Shown piece after piece: positions 1 through 12,501 of a DNA stretch of 64,000 bases. Position numbers and translations under genes: made by a program. This DNA is from Emmonsiellopsis sp. PD_33. Lineage: Eukaryota > Ascomycota > Eurotiomycetes > Onygenales > Ajellomycetaceae. The stretch covers positions 174,999-238,998 of the forward strand of contig JANTQF010000016.1 in the NCBI GenBank assembly GCA_032988165.1, given 5' to 3'. Below the pieces are notes generated by a model that saw nothing but the letters and a program-made list of their open reading frames with translations, was not told the origin of the DNA and searched no databases. How positions within the stretch are numbered: position 1 is the stretch's first letter; each line of letters opens with the position of its first letter.

Positions 1-590
1 TGGTCAGCTGCCTCAGGTTCAGCTACAGCCTCAGTCGTCGTGGTTTCAGGGGGGGTGGAATCTGAAGTGGTGGAGTCGACAGCTGGTACATTTTCCGCTT
101 CTGGAGCGGGGGTTTGTTCAGTTTCCATGGGGGTGGAATCTTCAGTGTTGGAGTCGACAGCTGCTACATTGTCGGCTTCTGCAGTTGATGTCTGTTCAGT
201 TTCCATAGCGGAGGGATCCAATTCAGGAACAGGGGCAGCATCTACTGTTGGGGTAACAGGGTCTACGGAAGTTTCCACGGGTTGTGGCTGGGCAGTATCC
301 GGAGTGATGTCCATGGGATCGTCCTCCACGGGCTGTTCAGGGACCGGTTGAGGCGGGGGGGAGGCGACGGGATGTGAATCATCAGCAGCGGCTGGTTGCT
401 GTTGTAGCGGTCGATCGGGGGCAGTGGATGTGTGGGAGGAAGACTGGAAGTGGAAGGGTGATGATGGCGGCATGACGGACTGTGACGAGATGGGCGACAG
501 AGACTGTGAGGGTTCTGGGGTGGGAGAGCGGGGAAGCGCAGGGGGAGCAGGCCGCTCTACGTTGACGGGGGAGTCCAGGGCAACTTCCAT
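1..590 (-). CDS. acidic, Pro/Ser/Thr-rich low-complexity protein, 3' part cut by window edge
   Basis: The minus strand is open without a stop from the window edge up to about position 700. From the ATG at 590-588 it reads MEVALDSPVNVERPAP and then a long Pro/Ser/Thr/Glu-rich stretch with runs such as PDTAQPQPVETSVDP. No domain is recognisable in this part; any folded domain would lie beyond the window edge. Two adjacent 26-residue repeats (PMETEQT...AVDS type) sit at the left end. An alternative 5' end exists: a branch-like CTAAT and a CTACTAG acceptor lie at about 660-690, and a possible GTGACT donor near 737 would join in frame to an ORF starting at an ATG at 989-987. The start is therefore uncertain. 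I do not recognise the gene. Confidence 0.55.
   Translation of the reverse strand, partial: MEVALDSPVNVERPAPPALPRSPTPEPSQSLSPISSQSVMPPSSPFHFQSSSHTSTAPDRPLQQQPAAADDSHPVASPPPQPVPEQPVEDDPMDITPDTAQPQPVETSVDPVTPTVDAAPVPELDPSAMETEQTSTAEADNVAAVDSNTEDSTPMETEQTPAPEAENVPAVDSTTSDSTPPETTTTEAVAEPEAAD
54..209. repeat. two tandem 78-bp coding repeats
   Basis: Two head-to-tail units (54-131 and 132-209) share GGTGGAATCT at 54 and 132, GGAGTCGAC at 72 and 150, and CAGTTTCCAT at 119 and 197, all exactly 78 bp apart. The period equals 26 codons, so the repeat keeps the reading frame of the minus-strand gene and expands its acidic Thr/Glu-rich tract. Confidence 0.8.
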
Positions 591-2351
591 GGGGGGTGGT
601 GCAGCTCCAATTGATATGCGAACGACGACGGCTGTACAGGAGGAAAAGTCGACAGGAGAACTAGTAGCAGGATCAGATGGAAGGATTAGTTTGTTATATC
701 AGGACGGAGGACGGGGAGGGGAAGCAAAGAAAGTGAGTCACCTACAGGGAGGATCAGCTGGGAGGGCAAGGCAGCAGCAGTTGGACAAGCTACTACGGCT
801 GGATGGCAGAGCCGGACAGGAGGAGCGGCACAGGCGACAGAGAGACAGAGAGGGAGAGTTTTGGGGGGCAATGATGAATTGATCAGAGAGTGAAGTTGGA
901 AGCTGTTGGTGAATCCGGGGGGGCTGGAGAGCAGGGACAGGGACAGCGACAGCTTGGGGGTGAGCAGCAGAGGGCTGAGCGGGAAACATGGAACTACAGA
1001 CTAACAAGAGTGACAGGAGTAGCAAGACGAAGACTAACGGAGCGACAAGAAGCACAGCAGCAATGAAGGTGGCGGGATGGGTAGAGAGAGGAGGAGAGGG
1101 GAGAAGAGAAGAGGAGAGGAGAGGTTGAGGAGAGGTTGAGGCTGTTGAGGAGAGACAACACAGCGAGGCAGAGCTGATTGGCTGGGGCGGAGGGGAGGGG
1201 ACGGAATGGCCAGCCTCACTTTGAATGGAATTGCAAACAAGACAGTCGACAGTCGACAGATGAGTGTGGTCTGGATGAGTGGGAGAGAGTGGGATGGACT
1301 AAATATCTGGATAAGTTATCTCTGCTTGGTGGTTGCCTGGTGTATACTGAAGAGCCGCATGCCAGCCAGACAGGCAGAAGCAGAAGCAGAAGCAGAAACA
1401 AGATAGCTGAACCAGGCAGCTCTAACACAGATCTCTCTTCTCTGCAGCCTTCCACCTTATTTTATCCATTCCCTCTCCTCTTCCTCTCCTCTTCCTCTTC
1501 TCTCCCTCGGGTCTGTCTCCGCACAACGACAGCCTGAGCTGGGCCGGGGAAGCTGGCGGTGGGACGGGCGGTGGGGACACTAGCTGGGACCTGGACCTGG
1601 ACCTGGACCGACCCGACCTGATAGATATCTACACAACTGTGCACTATGATATCTATCTGAAGAAGAGAACATCTACTATGATTAGCTGATAAAGACAGTT
1701 GAACCACAGCATCCCATCGATTCATCCTTCATCCATCCATCCATATATCATCCATCCGTGCCGTGCCCGCAGCTCTCTCTCTATCTGGTGGGACCGTCGC
1801 CGTCACACCGCCTGCTCCAACTAGAGCTTCTAGCTCCACACGACTCTTCGCCACCGCCAGGCTTCCTCCATGTCTGTCTATCATCAATCCCTGCTTGGCT
1901 GTTGACTGTTGTGCCGTAACTAATTCAACCCCCACAGCCCCCAACCCAACCCAACCCAACCACCCGCTGCCACCTCAGCCCTGCAGAAACATCCCGAACT
2001 ATCATAACTTATCAGAAAGGAATCCCATCCCTGCCACTGACTCACGCCGCGATTTATTTTCTATTTATTCGCCTTCCCGCCCAATCATGCCCTGTTCGTG
2101 CAGAGAATAACTCACCCAGACGAGCCACGTAGCGCCCATAGCACCCTTCCACCCTTCCAGTACCGGTTCGGCCTTTGTGTGACTCTGATAGTTACTTATC
2201 GGGTTCCGTTGCCGTTCCGATCTCCGGCTTCAGCTCCAAATAGTCATAGACCATCCAAATACACAATATAGAAAAAAAACAAAAAAAATAGATAATGGTA
2301 CATGAATTCTATCTAAATGCACTGTAGTTGTAAAATACCACCACTTATCAC
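591..2351. other. intergenic region, upstream of the 1-590 gene and downstream of DHS
   Basis: No supported gene. From 1080 to 1200 the minus strand is strongly pyrimidine-rich with a CCAAT motif near 1178, as expected of a fungal promoter or 5' leader for the leftward gene. There is a GGACCT triplet repeat near 1586-1605 and an inverted repeat at 1620-1657. The part next to 2351 would hold the DHS 3' UTR. Confidence 0.5.
1620..1657. repeat. 10-bp perfect inverted repeat, 18-bp spacer
   Basis: GATAGATATC at 1620-1629 is matched by GATATCTATC at 1648-1657. It contains GATA cores on both arms, so it could be a GATA-factor site or simply a chance hairpin in an intergenic region. Confidence 0.5.
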
Positions 2352-3473
2352 CTACCCAGCCCTCGCAAACGTCGCCGCCACTATAAGCGGAAACACCACC
2401 GTCGCCTCCGCATACACCTTGACACTCTGCGCGTCCGGCTTGATCTTGCCCCACGACACCGCCTCGTCCGGTCTCGCCCCCGCGTCGCTCCCGTCAAACT
2501 CCTGCCCCGTGTTGATATACACCGCGCTCTCCGCCCCGTTGCGCATCAGGCACGCATTGGCGATATGGTGCTTCACTATCCCCCCGCCCAGGATGATCAT
2601 CCCCGCCCGCTTGGCCCGCACGGACATCGTGTTGATCCGCCGCACGTCCTCCACAATGTCAACCCGCAGCTGCGCCGGCGACGACTTGAACGTGTGGAAG
2701 TACATCATGTCGCCCAGACTGCCGTCTGTCAGCGCCGGGCAGAACACGGGGATGTCGTTCTTGTACGCCCAGTAGTACACCGAGTCTTCGTTGTCGATCT
2801 CCTTGCCGAGCCGGTGGATGACCTTGCTGGGCGTCCAGTGGAGCGGGTCGTCCGTGGCCTTGGACGCCTCCTGCTCGGCCAGCATCGTGTCCAGGATCGG
2901 CACCAGCCAGTCCTCAAACGCGCAGTAGTTGCTGTTCGGCACGATCAGGTTGCCGATGCGGTTCATGCCCCGGGCCCGCAGCGATTTGCCCTCCGTTGTG
3001 AACGAGCCGAGATATGTCGGGGCCAGGCATTTGATAAAGTCCTCTTCGATGCCGCCCGCTGTCGTCACGATGGCTGAGACGTGCTTATGCTGCACTAGGT
3101 AGCGGAGCGTCTCACGCAGCCCGGACGAGATCAGATTGGACGTGTAGCCGAGGAAGACGGTGGTTTTGTCGCCTGTTTCGGGGTCGCGCCAGGCTCTCTA
3201 GATTGCATAACAGGGTTAATGGAAGCGAAGCATGCGGGGGTATTTATAGACACAAACCATTTCGTTGATGATCCGCGCAGCCTCGCCGACCGCGCTGGCC
3301 TGGAACCCCATGCCAGCCATGCCGTCGAGCAGCTCCGCTGCCGTGATGTCCTTGTCGGCATATTTGTTGAAGTCAATGCCTGTGACTTTTTTTGCTCCTT
3401 CGGGGACCGCTTCGGAGGGTACTAGCACGGCGCCGGTGGCCGATGAGGGCGGGGCATCGGTTTGGAAAGCCAT
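2352..3473 (-). CDS. dys1: deoxyhypusine synthase
   Basis: Exons complement(2352..3197, 3258..3473) give 353 residues, the usual eukaryotic length. The enzyme transfers the aminobutyl group of spermidine to one lysine of eIF5A in an NAD-dependent reaction, the first step of hypusine formation, in the cytosol. Conserved segments are visible: LGYTSN, a VTTAGGIEED segment of the NAD site, SVYYWAYKN, and near the C-terminus EAVSWGKIK, where the lysine corresponds to the catalytic Lys of the human enzyme, followed by AEATVVFPL. The 60-bp intron (3198-3257) joins IINEM to RAWRDPETG. The start is the ATG at 3473-3471. It is divergent from the Snt1-like gene over a shared 1.7-kb region. Confidence 0.95.
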
Positions 3474-5149
3474 GGCTGTGGTATTCTATTGTAAAAGGCA
3501 GCGGAGATGTTGCACGCGCAAGAGGTGTAGGTGTGCGGGGCTGTTTCAATCCATAGGGGATTGGACGTGGGGTATTGCCAAAGAGGGAATTTAAAAGAAA
3601 GCAAGTCAGTCGCAGCAGAGTCGGAAAGACATGTCACCCCGTTATCTGTTGATGCCAGCCTCCATGTAGCCTCGTAGAATGAGAAGTACTATGTACAAGG
3701 AGAGCGTGGGAGATTCAAGTTCTGGGTTGCTTCCGTCGAAAACTTTATGTATCGCTATCTGGAAGGATCTGATATCGGAGACGGCGTCTTGTTTCTCCGG
3801 CCGAAGCTGAGGTAACCGCCAAGACCCACGTGACCTGTAATTTACGATTACACGGATACGGTAACACGGCGTCCCGCCTGTTCTGGCCAGAAGCGGCAAT
3901 CCCTGCAGTTCTCGAAACCGGCAGCCAATCAGCGTGTGCCAGCGCCGCTGAGTTTGGGCCAAGCTCCCCTGACCCGCTCCAGCCCTGGCCGAGTCTGGAA
4001 AGTGCGGGCTGGCATCGCTGCATCCATTCTGGGCTGTTTCGAGTCTGCAAAGAGAAACAATCCTGCCGTAGCCGTAGCCGTAGCCATCGCCGGTGGAAGG
4101 CATGTCCCGTCTGCACTGCTGCTCTACCACTCTGAAACTGGTCCCGAGTGCCCGTGTTGAAGCCTGTCGAGTCCTGCATTGTGTGACGAATCAACACCCA
4201 AGCCACCCCCCTGCAACACTGGCCCAACGCTTCTTGAATTCGTGAACAATCCCGCCAACCACTGCCAACCAGCGACGGCCTTGGCTCGGCTTGGCCTGTA
4301 GGCTGGAGGCTGGACAGTGGAGGCTGTTGGACGCTGCTGTTTTCCGACTTCGTGGCCCCACACTCCCAAGCCTGTGGCTAAATAGTATGTTACTGTCCCC
4401 CTTAATCCATGGTTGGCCCATGCAGGTCATTCAAGAGAGGTGCCCAGGTGGGATCGGATGAATGAAGGCTGACCGTCTGCGGAATCGTGGTTCATCAGGC
4501 TTTGGCCACCTCTTTCGTGAACTGGGAACAACAACCTTCTTCTTCGCGTTTGTCCCTCGTTGACCTAATCGAGCTATCCCACCACACGTCCCCCAGTCTC
4601 CCATCTGTTTTGTGGCTTGTCCGTGCTGCTCCTCCTGCGGCTAGGGAACGCGGTCTGTTCTGTCGTTTGCAGACTCGGAGAAAATTGTAAATGTGCTGGA
4701 ATACTTTTTTGGTTTCCTGATTCTTTCGGATTGCTGCTGGCGTTCATCTGCCCGTTACTCAGTCAGGGGTGGTTTTCCGTCCGCCATCAATAGGCCTAAC
4801 TGTGCATAGTAACTATCGCCATCGCCCATCGGCCTTCCATTTCCCTCTTCCCCCCTCCCCAGTTGTGCTCTCGGCCTCGCCTTTGATTGAAGAGTCCTGC
4901 GGCTTGTTGGACGTTGAGGGCATTACGTAACCACGCCCGCGCCACCTCCAGACCGCGCTAGTCCTAGAACAGCACTAGTGCGCCCAGGTTCCCAAAGTTG
5001 AGGTCGCGCTTTTCAAGGTCACGTGGCTTCCCTTCCTCAAGCCTCCAGGCGCTCAAACTTTGACGTCTGTCCTCCAACCGCCGTCAACTCTGCCGCTCTC
5101 CCCTTTTTCCTTGTCTTTTCTACTACCTCCCTTTGATGCTCATGATTTC
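3474..5149. promoter_or_regulatory. shared 1.7-kb divergent intergenic region between DHS and Snt1
   Basis: No convincing gene is present; the open frames here are short and lack recognisable motifs. CACGTG E-box cores lie at 3827-3832 (354 bp before the DHS start) and 5020-5025 (125 bp before the Snt1 start). Both are in a TCACGTG/CACGTGA context like Cbf1/Pho4-class bHLH sites. CT-rich DNA precedes the Snt1 ATG. Confidence 0.45.
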
Positions 5150-8100
5150 ATGGCGTCTCGCTTTCCGCCCCGAGAGCGATCTCCCCATCGATACAATGAC
5201 CGTCGCCCGTCCGCCGCTCATAGCTCCTCGCATATACCATCCGGCCCCCGAGCTTCAGACGATGCAAACTCTACTCCCCTGGGGAGGGAGCCCCCTCGCG
5301 GCCCTAAAGCATTAATCGATCCTTCGCGAGGTGCCCCATACGCCCCACCGGGCCCAAGAGGCCGTGGTTTTTCTGCCCGCGCTGATTTTCGAGACCGCGA
5401 GCGGGACCGCGACATCCGTGACTCCCGCGACGGACCGCCGTTTAGACGAGATCTCGATAGAGAATGGCCGCGAAGGGAGCGTGGATTTGATTCAAGAGAT
5501 AGTCGCGTTCCTTTTGGCGGCCGGAGATCGCGTTCTCCTCCGTTGAGGGACTTTCGTGATACGCGGGAACCAGGCCCACGGGATCTAGATGCACCGCGAT
5601 TACGGCGCAATTCTAGAGATGGGCCGATTGGGTCAATGAACTCGGTTCCAGATGCTTCTCCCCTCCGAGGAATTCCAATGCGTGGTCGAGGTCGTGGGGA
5701 CCGTGAACGCGGACGTGGAAGGGGCGCTTTTCTAGATGATCGTGATAGTTTTCGGAGACGAAGCCGGTCGAGGGATGCCTGGAGGGACCGCGAACGCGAC
5801 CGTGATCGGGACTTTGAGCGAGTTGATAGATTCGACAGACGCGAGGACGATCGACGATCAGAGCGAGATGAGAGAGAACGGAATTCAGATCGTCCAGATC
5901 TATTCAGAAAAGATCGACTCCCCCCCCGCCTTGAACCGAAACATACATCATTAGCACCGACCAATACCCTATCCGCACCCCTTACAACTCCTTCCACCAT
6001 ACCGAGTGTCGACAAAGGCGTAGGGCTTGAGCCCAATGAATTGAACAGGAAATCCTTACTTCCACAGCAAGTCATTCGTGATACCCGTCAGGATTCCGAC
6101 AAACCTGAGCCCCCTCCAATTCAATTAGATGTACCTAAAGTCCGGACCATACCACAGCAGTCACCGCCACCTTCTGCGCCGGAAGTCCCTGCATTTGGAG
6201 CCTTCAAAAGCCCCAATCGTCCTGCAGCGGAAATTCCTGCGTCTCTACCATTAGCCGCCAAACCTAGTGGACCGGAAGAGCCGCCAAGCTCTAGTTCTAC
6301 TATTACTAAATCGGAGAAAGATCACGGTGAGGATACTATACCTACCACTATACTACCACCTACTGGACCAAAGGCGGACAGGCCTGATGCAGACCGGCCG
6401 CTTGATTCCCGTATCTCTCGACCCCCTCCTCCAGATAGCCGGAGCAAGATCGAAGCATCTTTCCGAGCAGGGCGGCATTTCTCATCATCATCCCATTCGC
6501 CAACTGCCCCTGGACAAGATATTCCTGTTCTGCACGCGCCGCCATCCGGCCCCAGGGACCTACATATGTCACAGCAATCAGAGCCAAATCCCCAGGAGAG
6601 TCAGCTCGCGGTAAGGCCGGTAGCACGACCCAGTTCTTCATCAGGATCCCCTCCTTCGCAACCGCTAGGGAGGAGCATGTCAATATCCCGTCGATCTGGC
6701 TCACCGCCCGCTCCACCGCCTGCTCCCTTTCGGTCTCCCGTTTCAAAAACTTCGCCTCGGCTCCCATTTTCAAGTGTTCCCACTGGCCCAAGAGCACTTC
6801 AGCGACCAACTGCCCCAAGAGGGACCCCTAAAGCCAGTAATCAATGGGTTCGTCCCGGCTACGCAAACCGTGGGCCTTCGATTATGAACTCGGCCCCGGC
6901 TGCGAAACGCGACTTATTCGATGATAAGGATAAGGCGTTACCTAGCGGCCATGACGTTTCGAATAATCGTAGAATTGATAGTGCATCACAGCAGGATGAC
7001 TCCAAATCTTCTCCTGTCGCCACGCGGGCTCCTCCACAAGCTGACGTCTCTGACGAGAGCACTGACGTTCTAGGTGTAAAATCCCCAGGAGAAGTTCAGG
7101 AGCAGCCTGCCACGGCTTCCTCAGTTACCGAACCTGTCGCCACTCCCCTTATATTTGATCAATCTAGTGGAGAAGAGTCGGATGAGGAAAATGACTTGGA
7201 CGAGGAAGACTTCAACGAGGGAGAGAAGCGATTCGAGAAAGAGATGCAGGCGTTGGCTACCGAAATCCCGCCTCCAACTCTACAGGATCCCATTATTATC
7301 GATCTGCTGCTAAAAATCCAAATGCTAGGTATTATAGCCGAAGGGGTCGTTCCTACCTACTTGGACCTACCCGGCGCTGCGATGGAAGTCGAGAAGCCAG
7401 ATCAACCTCCCGCAGTTATCCCACTGTCGTCCAAGGAAGCACAGGAAATTGAGCTTCCAGAGCCGTCGTCGCCTAGGACCAACGCTGAAAACACTACTGC
7501 CGCTCTTGAAATTCCAACTGTCGAGAATCTTCCGTTCCTCCAATCTGGCCCACCAACGCCCTTTTCCGACTTGGAGGCCTACCAAGAAACACTGCAAACC
7601 CACAACCGGCTGAAGGAAGCTCTTCGTGGGGAACTTATCAAACAGCGTAAGGATATCGCCCGACAACACGAAAAATTACGCCAACAGTACGCTGGATATT
7701 ACAAGCCGTGGAGGATCGTGGTGGACGAGCTAGATCGCAAAAATACCCTTGAGAAAACCGCCACTCCCGGCCCGCCTACGCCTCCATCTGCCGTGCTAGC
7801 AGTTACTACGCCTGGTGGCGCGCAGGAGGGTAGAAGGGGCTACAAACTCAACAGCGAACTTGACTTCCAGAATGCTCTGATAGCGTCTGCTATTACCGCC
7901 AAGGAAGAACAGGAACGGCGAAGGGACAAGGAAGGATCCGCAAAACCCGATATGTCAAAGGAAGCTCTCATCCCGGACATGTTTGAAGTGCAGGAGAAGG
8001 AAGCTTTAGTTTTCAAGGACACCAACAATGTTGTTAACCCGGCCGATGCTTTCGACGTTTTCGCCTTTTACCCGGTTCCTGACAACTTTACGCCTGAGGA

Positions 8101-11100
8101 ACAAAAGATTTTTACTGAAGCCTTCTTGGCGCACCCGAAGAAATGGGGCAAGATTGCAGAGTCGTTACCAGGTCGAAATTTCCAGGACTGCATCAACCAT
8201 TACTACTTTACCAAGGAGGAATTCAAGTATAAGGCAAAACTCAACAAGAAATATGTTAGGAGACGGGGGAAGAAGACTGCCGCTGCGAGGAACCCGAAGT
8301 CCAATGCTCTCATGGCAGACCTTGGCGTTCGTCCCCTATACGACGGCGATGACGCTGAGACCCCAGCGGTTACTGATACTGGTCGACCCCGCCGAGCAGC
8401 TGCCCCGACATTTGGTGAGGTCGGTCCAGATACAGACAACAGTACTCCGACGCCCAGCTCTGGCAGAAGGACAAACAATGCGAAGGATAATGGCGAACAA
8501 CCACCCGAAAAACCGGTTAGTAGACGGGGTGGGAGAGGCGGCGGGCGAGGCGGAAGGCGCGCCAAAGCGCAGCTGGCTGCGGCTGCCACTCCAATTGCTG
8601 CGGCACCTCCAAAGCCTGAACCCGAAGTTCCCGTTGAGACTACACCAGCGTTGGTTGCGGTGAAGGAAAAGGAAGAACTGAAAGATGGTACCACTGAAGA
8701 TATGGCGCTTCGAATGAAAGCTGCAAAAGCCCGCACTAAAGAAGTTATGTATGCGTTCGATTCTCTCGAACCGGAGGCCCCGCCGCCAAAACTAGCTGAG
8801 GGCCGACCTGCGTCTCTTCAGCCCACGAGCTATTGGTCTGTACCAGAGCAACGCGAGTTTCCCGACCTTATTTGCCACTTTGGCAAGGATTTCGACAGCA
8901 TCTCTCAATACATGAGGACCAAGACTCCTACGATGGTGAGTAAATGTAACACCGTATGTTTATATCGTAAACCATTAGCTAACGATGGCAAATAAAGGTA
9001 AAAAACTACTTCCAAAGGCGCGTTGACTCAGGGCAGACACAGTTGGAAGAGATGGCTGAACGCGCAGAAGCTAAGAAACTAAGCGGAGAGTCGACTGGTC
9101 CTCTTCCGGTTCCCAACATTCCCCAAAAGCGACGTTATGAGGCTACTCCGTCCTCGGTTGCTCCACGACCGCTTGCGCCCAATACTGAAGTTGCTGAGCC
9201 CATTGATGCCACCATGTCTTCCAAACCAAAAGCTGCCGCTGTTCCCTTGTCTGCTGCACAACCAGCTCCGACCCAGGCTCGACAGCAAGTGGAGAAGGAA
9301 CGTTCTCAACCTAGGTTTTATCCTCTAGCCCAGGCGACGAATTCCCCGGTGACAAATCTGCAACCTATGAACGAGGAGGCGCAACAGCGCTCCATTCGTC
9401 CTCAGCTACCACACGCACAGCGTAGTCAACAAGGTCCTCGAGCTGGATATTTCAGCGATGAACGCAGGGATGGACGGACTGGCCTGCCCATCTCACCTCT
9501 GACTACATTAGCTTCTCAAGAGCCGTCGGGTCCGAAAATGCAGCAAAATGTCATTCCTATTCAAGGCTCGGCTAGACTTGGTGGTTTACATTCGCAGAAT
9601 TTAACGCGTCACGAAATGCACATGCAATCTCAGGAAGGCCAAGAAACGATGAGATACCCGTCGATGTCGCAAACTGTTGCCTTCCCTCAAACAAGCTATC
9701 TTCAGCAACAGCAACAGCAAACAAACAGCCCGGTTACTCCCGCTTCGCGGACGCACTCCCGACGTTCCAGCAGAGCAGTTACTACGTCGACGGCGACATC
9801 TCCTATTCAGCGGTTACCAAAACAGGATCCAGATGCTGCGTCAATGCTGCGCAACGAGCAGCTCGTGCAACCGAAATCGTCAATGCCACTCCCAGGACAA
9901 CTCCTGGGGATCGGTCGGCGATCGCCTGTTATATCTCCCACTAAAGAAACTGCCCGTCCAAGTTCGACTCCAGCGCAAGGTCACCCAGAACCCCCGCGTC
10001 ATGTGCCTGCCAAACGTTCGAACATCATAAATATTCTCAATGACGACCCTGAAGAACCGCCGCCAAGGAAAAGATTCGCGAGTGATCAGCCGTCGCCTGC
10101 AAATACGTCACAGTTGTACCCGGGGCCACACTCGAGATCCCAGCCAGGTCATCCTGCCTCCCACGATGAGCCGCTACATGCAGCTAGATCGCACCAGCAG
10201 CCAAGACCCCAGTATCTTCATCCATCCCAAGCCCAAGCCCAGACTCAACAAGTTCAAACACCACAGCCCCAACCACCAACAGGTCCTTCCCGGTCGTCTT
10301 ACTCGGAATATTCTAGCTATTCGGTAGGCTCATCTGGCACTACGAATGAGGAGTGGATGGCGAGAATGGACCCCAGACAACAACAATCCCAAGCATCTGC
10401 CACTTCTGACCATTCTCTCTCCCGCTTGTCAGCCCAGCAACCCGTAAGTCTTGGGTATTCTAGCCACCAACCTACCAACCCGGGCGCGGGCGTTCAGCAT
10501 CAAACCCAACAACAGCAACCTTCGCGACCGTCCTACAGTCACCAGTCGCTACAACAACCGCAGCAATCTCAGCCCACTAGCTTCCAAGGCCAACCTCAGC
10601 ATCAGCCCAGCCATGTGAACCTAGGGAGCCGCGAGTCGCCCATGTCTTTGCAGTCACAGGTCTACCATCCTGCGTCCCCACAGCATCGGCAAAGTACCTT
10701 GTCGTATAGTCGTCGGACACCTCAGCAGCAGCCAGCATCACCAGTTCAGATGCCTTCAAGCGGACTACCTCAAACGCAACAATTGCCATCCTATTCTCAA
10801 GGGCCAAGCCATCAAGGGCCATCTCAACAGCGTCATCATTCTACGCCAACGAGCCAGCTTGGGCACAGCCAGCATTTGAGTCAAGGCGGCAGCAGTTCTC
10901 AACACATGCAGCACATGGCGGCTCCGCCTTCCCCTCACCACCATCACGCCCAAATACACCATCAACACCAGCAACAACAGTCGCGACAGGCGCAACATCA
11001 GCACCATCAGCAGCAACAGCATCAGCATCAGCATTCGCATCAGCCTCAGCACATACCTTCCCTCGGCATGACGAGCCAGCAAGGCGGTAGTCCATTCAGT

Positions 11101-11394
11101 CACAATGCACCTCCACCCTCTCACCTCCCACCAGTGCATCGGGCAGCTAGTGCTTCCCTTTCTGGCCCAAGTTCACACCCCAGCTCGAGCATTGGCAGGC
11201 CCTTTACGCCACCGGCAGTATTGCACCAGCATTCACAAGGTGGAATGTCGTATCCAAGCGGCGGTGTACCCCCACAACCACCCCACGGTTCGCAACAGCA
11301 AGGCTTGCACCAAATGCACCCTCACCAGCTCCATCCGCGGCGCTCCACAGGCCAGTCACATCACCGCACATACTCTCAAGACTCTAGGCAATGA
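5150..11394 (+). CDS. snt1: SANT/Myb-domain co-repressor scaffold, Snt1-like
   Basis: Exons 5150..8935 and 8998..11394 give about 2060 residues. The intron 8936-8997 has GTGAGT, a GCTAAC branch and AAAG, joining TKTPTM to VKNYFQRR. In yeasts Snt1 is the NCoR/SMRT-like scaffold of the Set3 histone deacetylase complex. Order of parts: Arg/Asp/Glu-rich N-terminus with RERDRD-type repeats (about 70-300), disordered Pro/Ser region, an acidic and helical part (about 680-860), first SANT domain with NFTPEEQKIF (about 977-1037), then basic AT-hook-like GGRGGGRGGRR, second SANT with YWSVPEQREF (about 1225-1275, interrupted by the intron), and a 700-residue Gln/His/Pro/Ser tail. The ATG at 5150 is the first in this frame; out-of-frame ATGs lie at 5136 and 5142. 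The deacetylase gene hda1 at 41.6 kb is of another class. Confidence 0.88.
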
Positions 11395-12501
11395 ACTTAT
11401 GGAGATGTCCCTTACTAAACCATGGAGCGGGTCGGTTTGAGCTTTTCAAGCCACGGATTGGTTCGGTTATTAATTTGTATATAAATATTCGCCCGCAAGT
11501 ACATATAGTCGTGGGCTTTGCTTTCGTTCACATTCCCCTATCTGCTACCATTCCATAGACCAAAAGAGGCATCTGATTGATTCAAAATGCCTTGATGATT
11601 TTTGGCGCTTTCGTTTCAAATGATTCCCCTATTCCGAGTTTTAGTTTCGAATTGTGTTCTTTGTTCGGATTTTACTTTTTAGTCCCTTCGTTTCTAAATC
11701 TGTAACGAGTTGAGTTAATTCTATTGTATGAGTCTACATATTGCCTGAGGCCTTTTTTTTTTTTCCGGCCCATCTACTTTTAACTATTAATCAATATAAA
11801 AAGTGATAAATATCCCAGCACAAGCAATGTGCATTTATAGTTAGGTCAGTGTTGACGTAGGCACCCGCAGACATCCATTGCTTCCTACCTAATGACGAGT
11901 AAGCTTGACGCGACATGGACGCGTAGATATATATATGTACAAGGCAACCCGGCCCAACCCAGCTATAACCACGAATGATATTCACCGCAGAAATAAAATA
12001 TCTGAGCATTCAAAGAATTAAAAAAACACAAGGCCTACCTATTTAAGTAAGTCGTGACTGGGCAGCAATGGACATCGGCCACACAAAAAGGGGGGGGGAA
12101 GGCAAGCCGAGTTAGAAGGTTACTATACAAGCAATACAGAGAGAGCATCCAGGATACGTGCCTCACAGCCGTGCCATGCCGTATCTATCAGTCAATCAAT
12201 AAACACTCGGAGTTATTGGTGAGAATCGATGACGAAGCAAAAATTCGAGTAAAAAGCAGATTTGATAAATAACGCCAGAAACGCCAGGAACTGCGCCAGC
12301 GGAAAAGGAGGTATTTCTTGACATCGTAATGCATGAGAAATGGTGGGAAAGGGCCACTACAATGCAGATAACTAAGGGATTGAAATCGTGAGCAAGGAAG
12401 CCCCCAAAAATGGGTGGATCTAAATAGATAAATAGGAATCAGATGTTCGGAGGTTTGCTTCGATATTTCAGCGAGATGATTTCTTCTCGAAAATGAGCTC
12501 C
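11395..12501. other. convergent 3' intergenic region (Snt1 / MINDY)
   Basis: AT-rich spacer between two convergent genes, holding both 3' UTRs. A poly-T run lies at 11752-11764 and a G-run near 12090. I see no gene or structured RNA in it. Confidence 0.5.

Noticed and set aside
3642..4227. Two overlapping 160-residue minus-strand frames
   Set aside because: Mutually overlapping in different frames, without motifs or good start context, in a divergent promoter region.
5218..6075. 285-codon Ser/Arg-rich minus-strand frame
   Set aside because: Shadow of the RERDRD repeats of the Snt1-like protein on the other strand.
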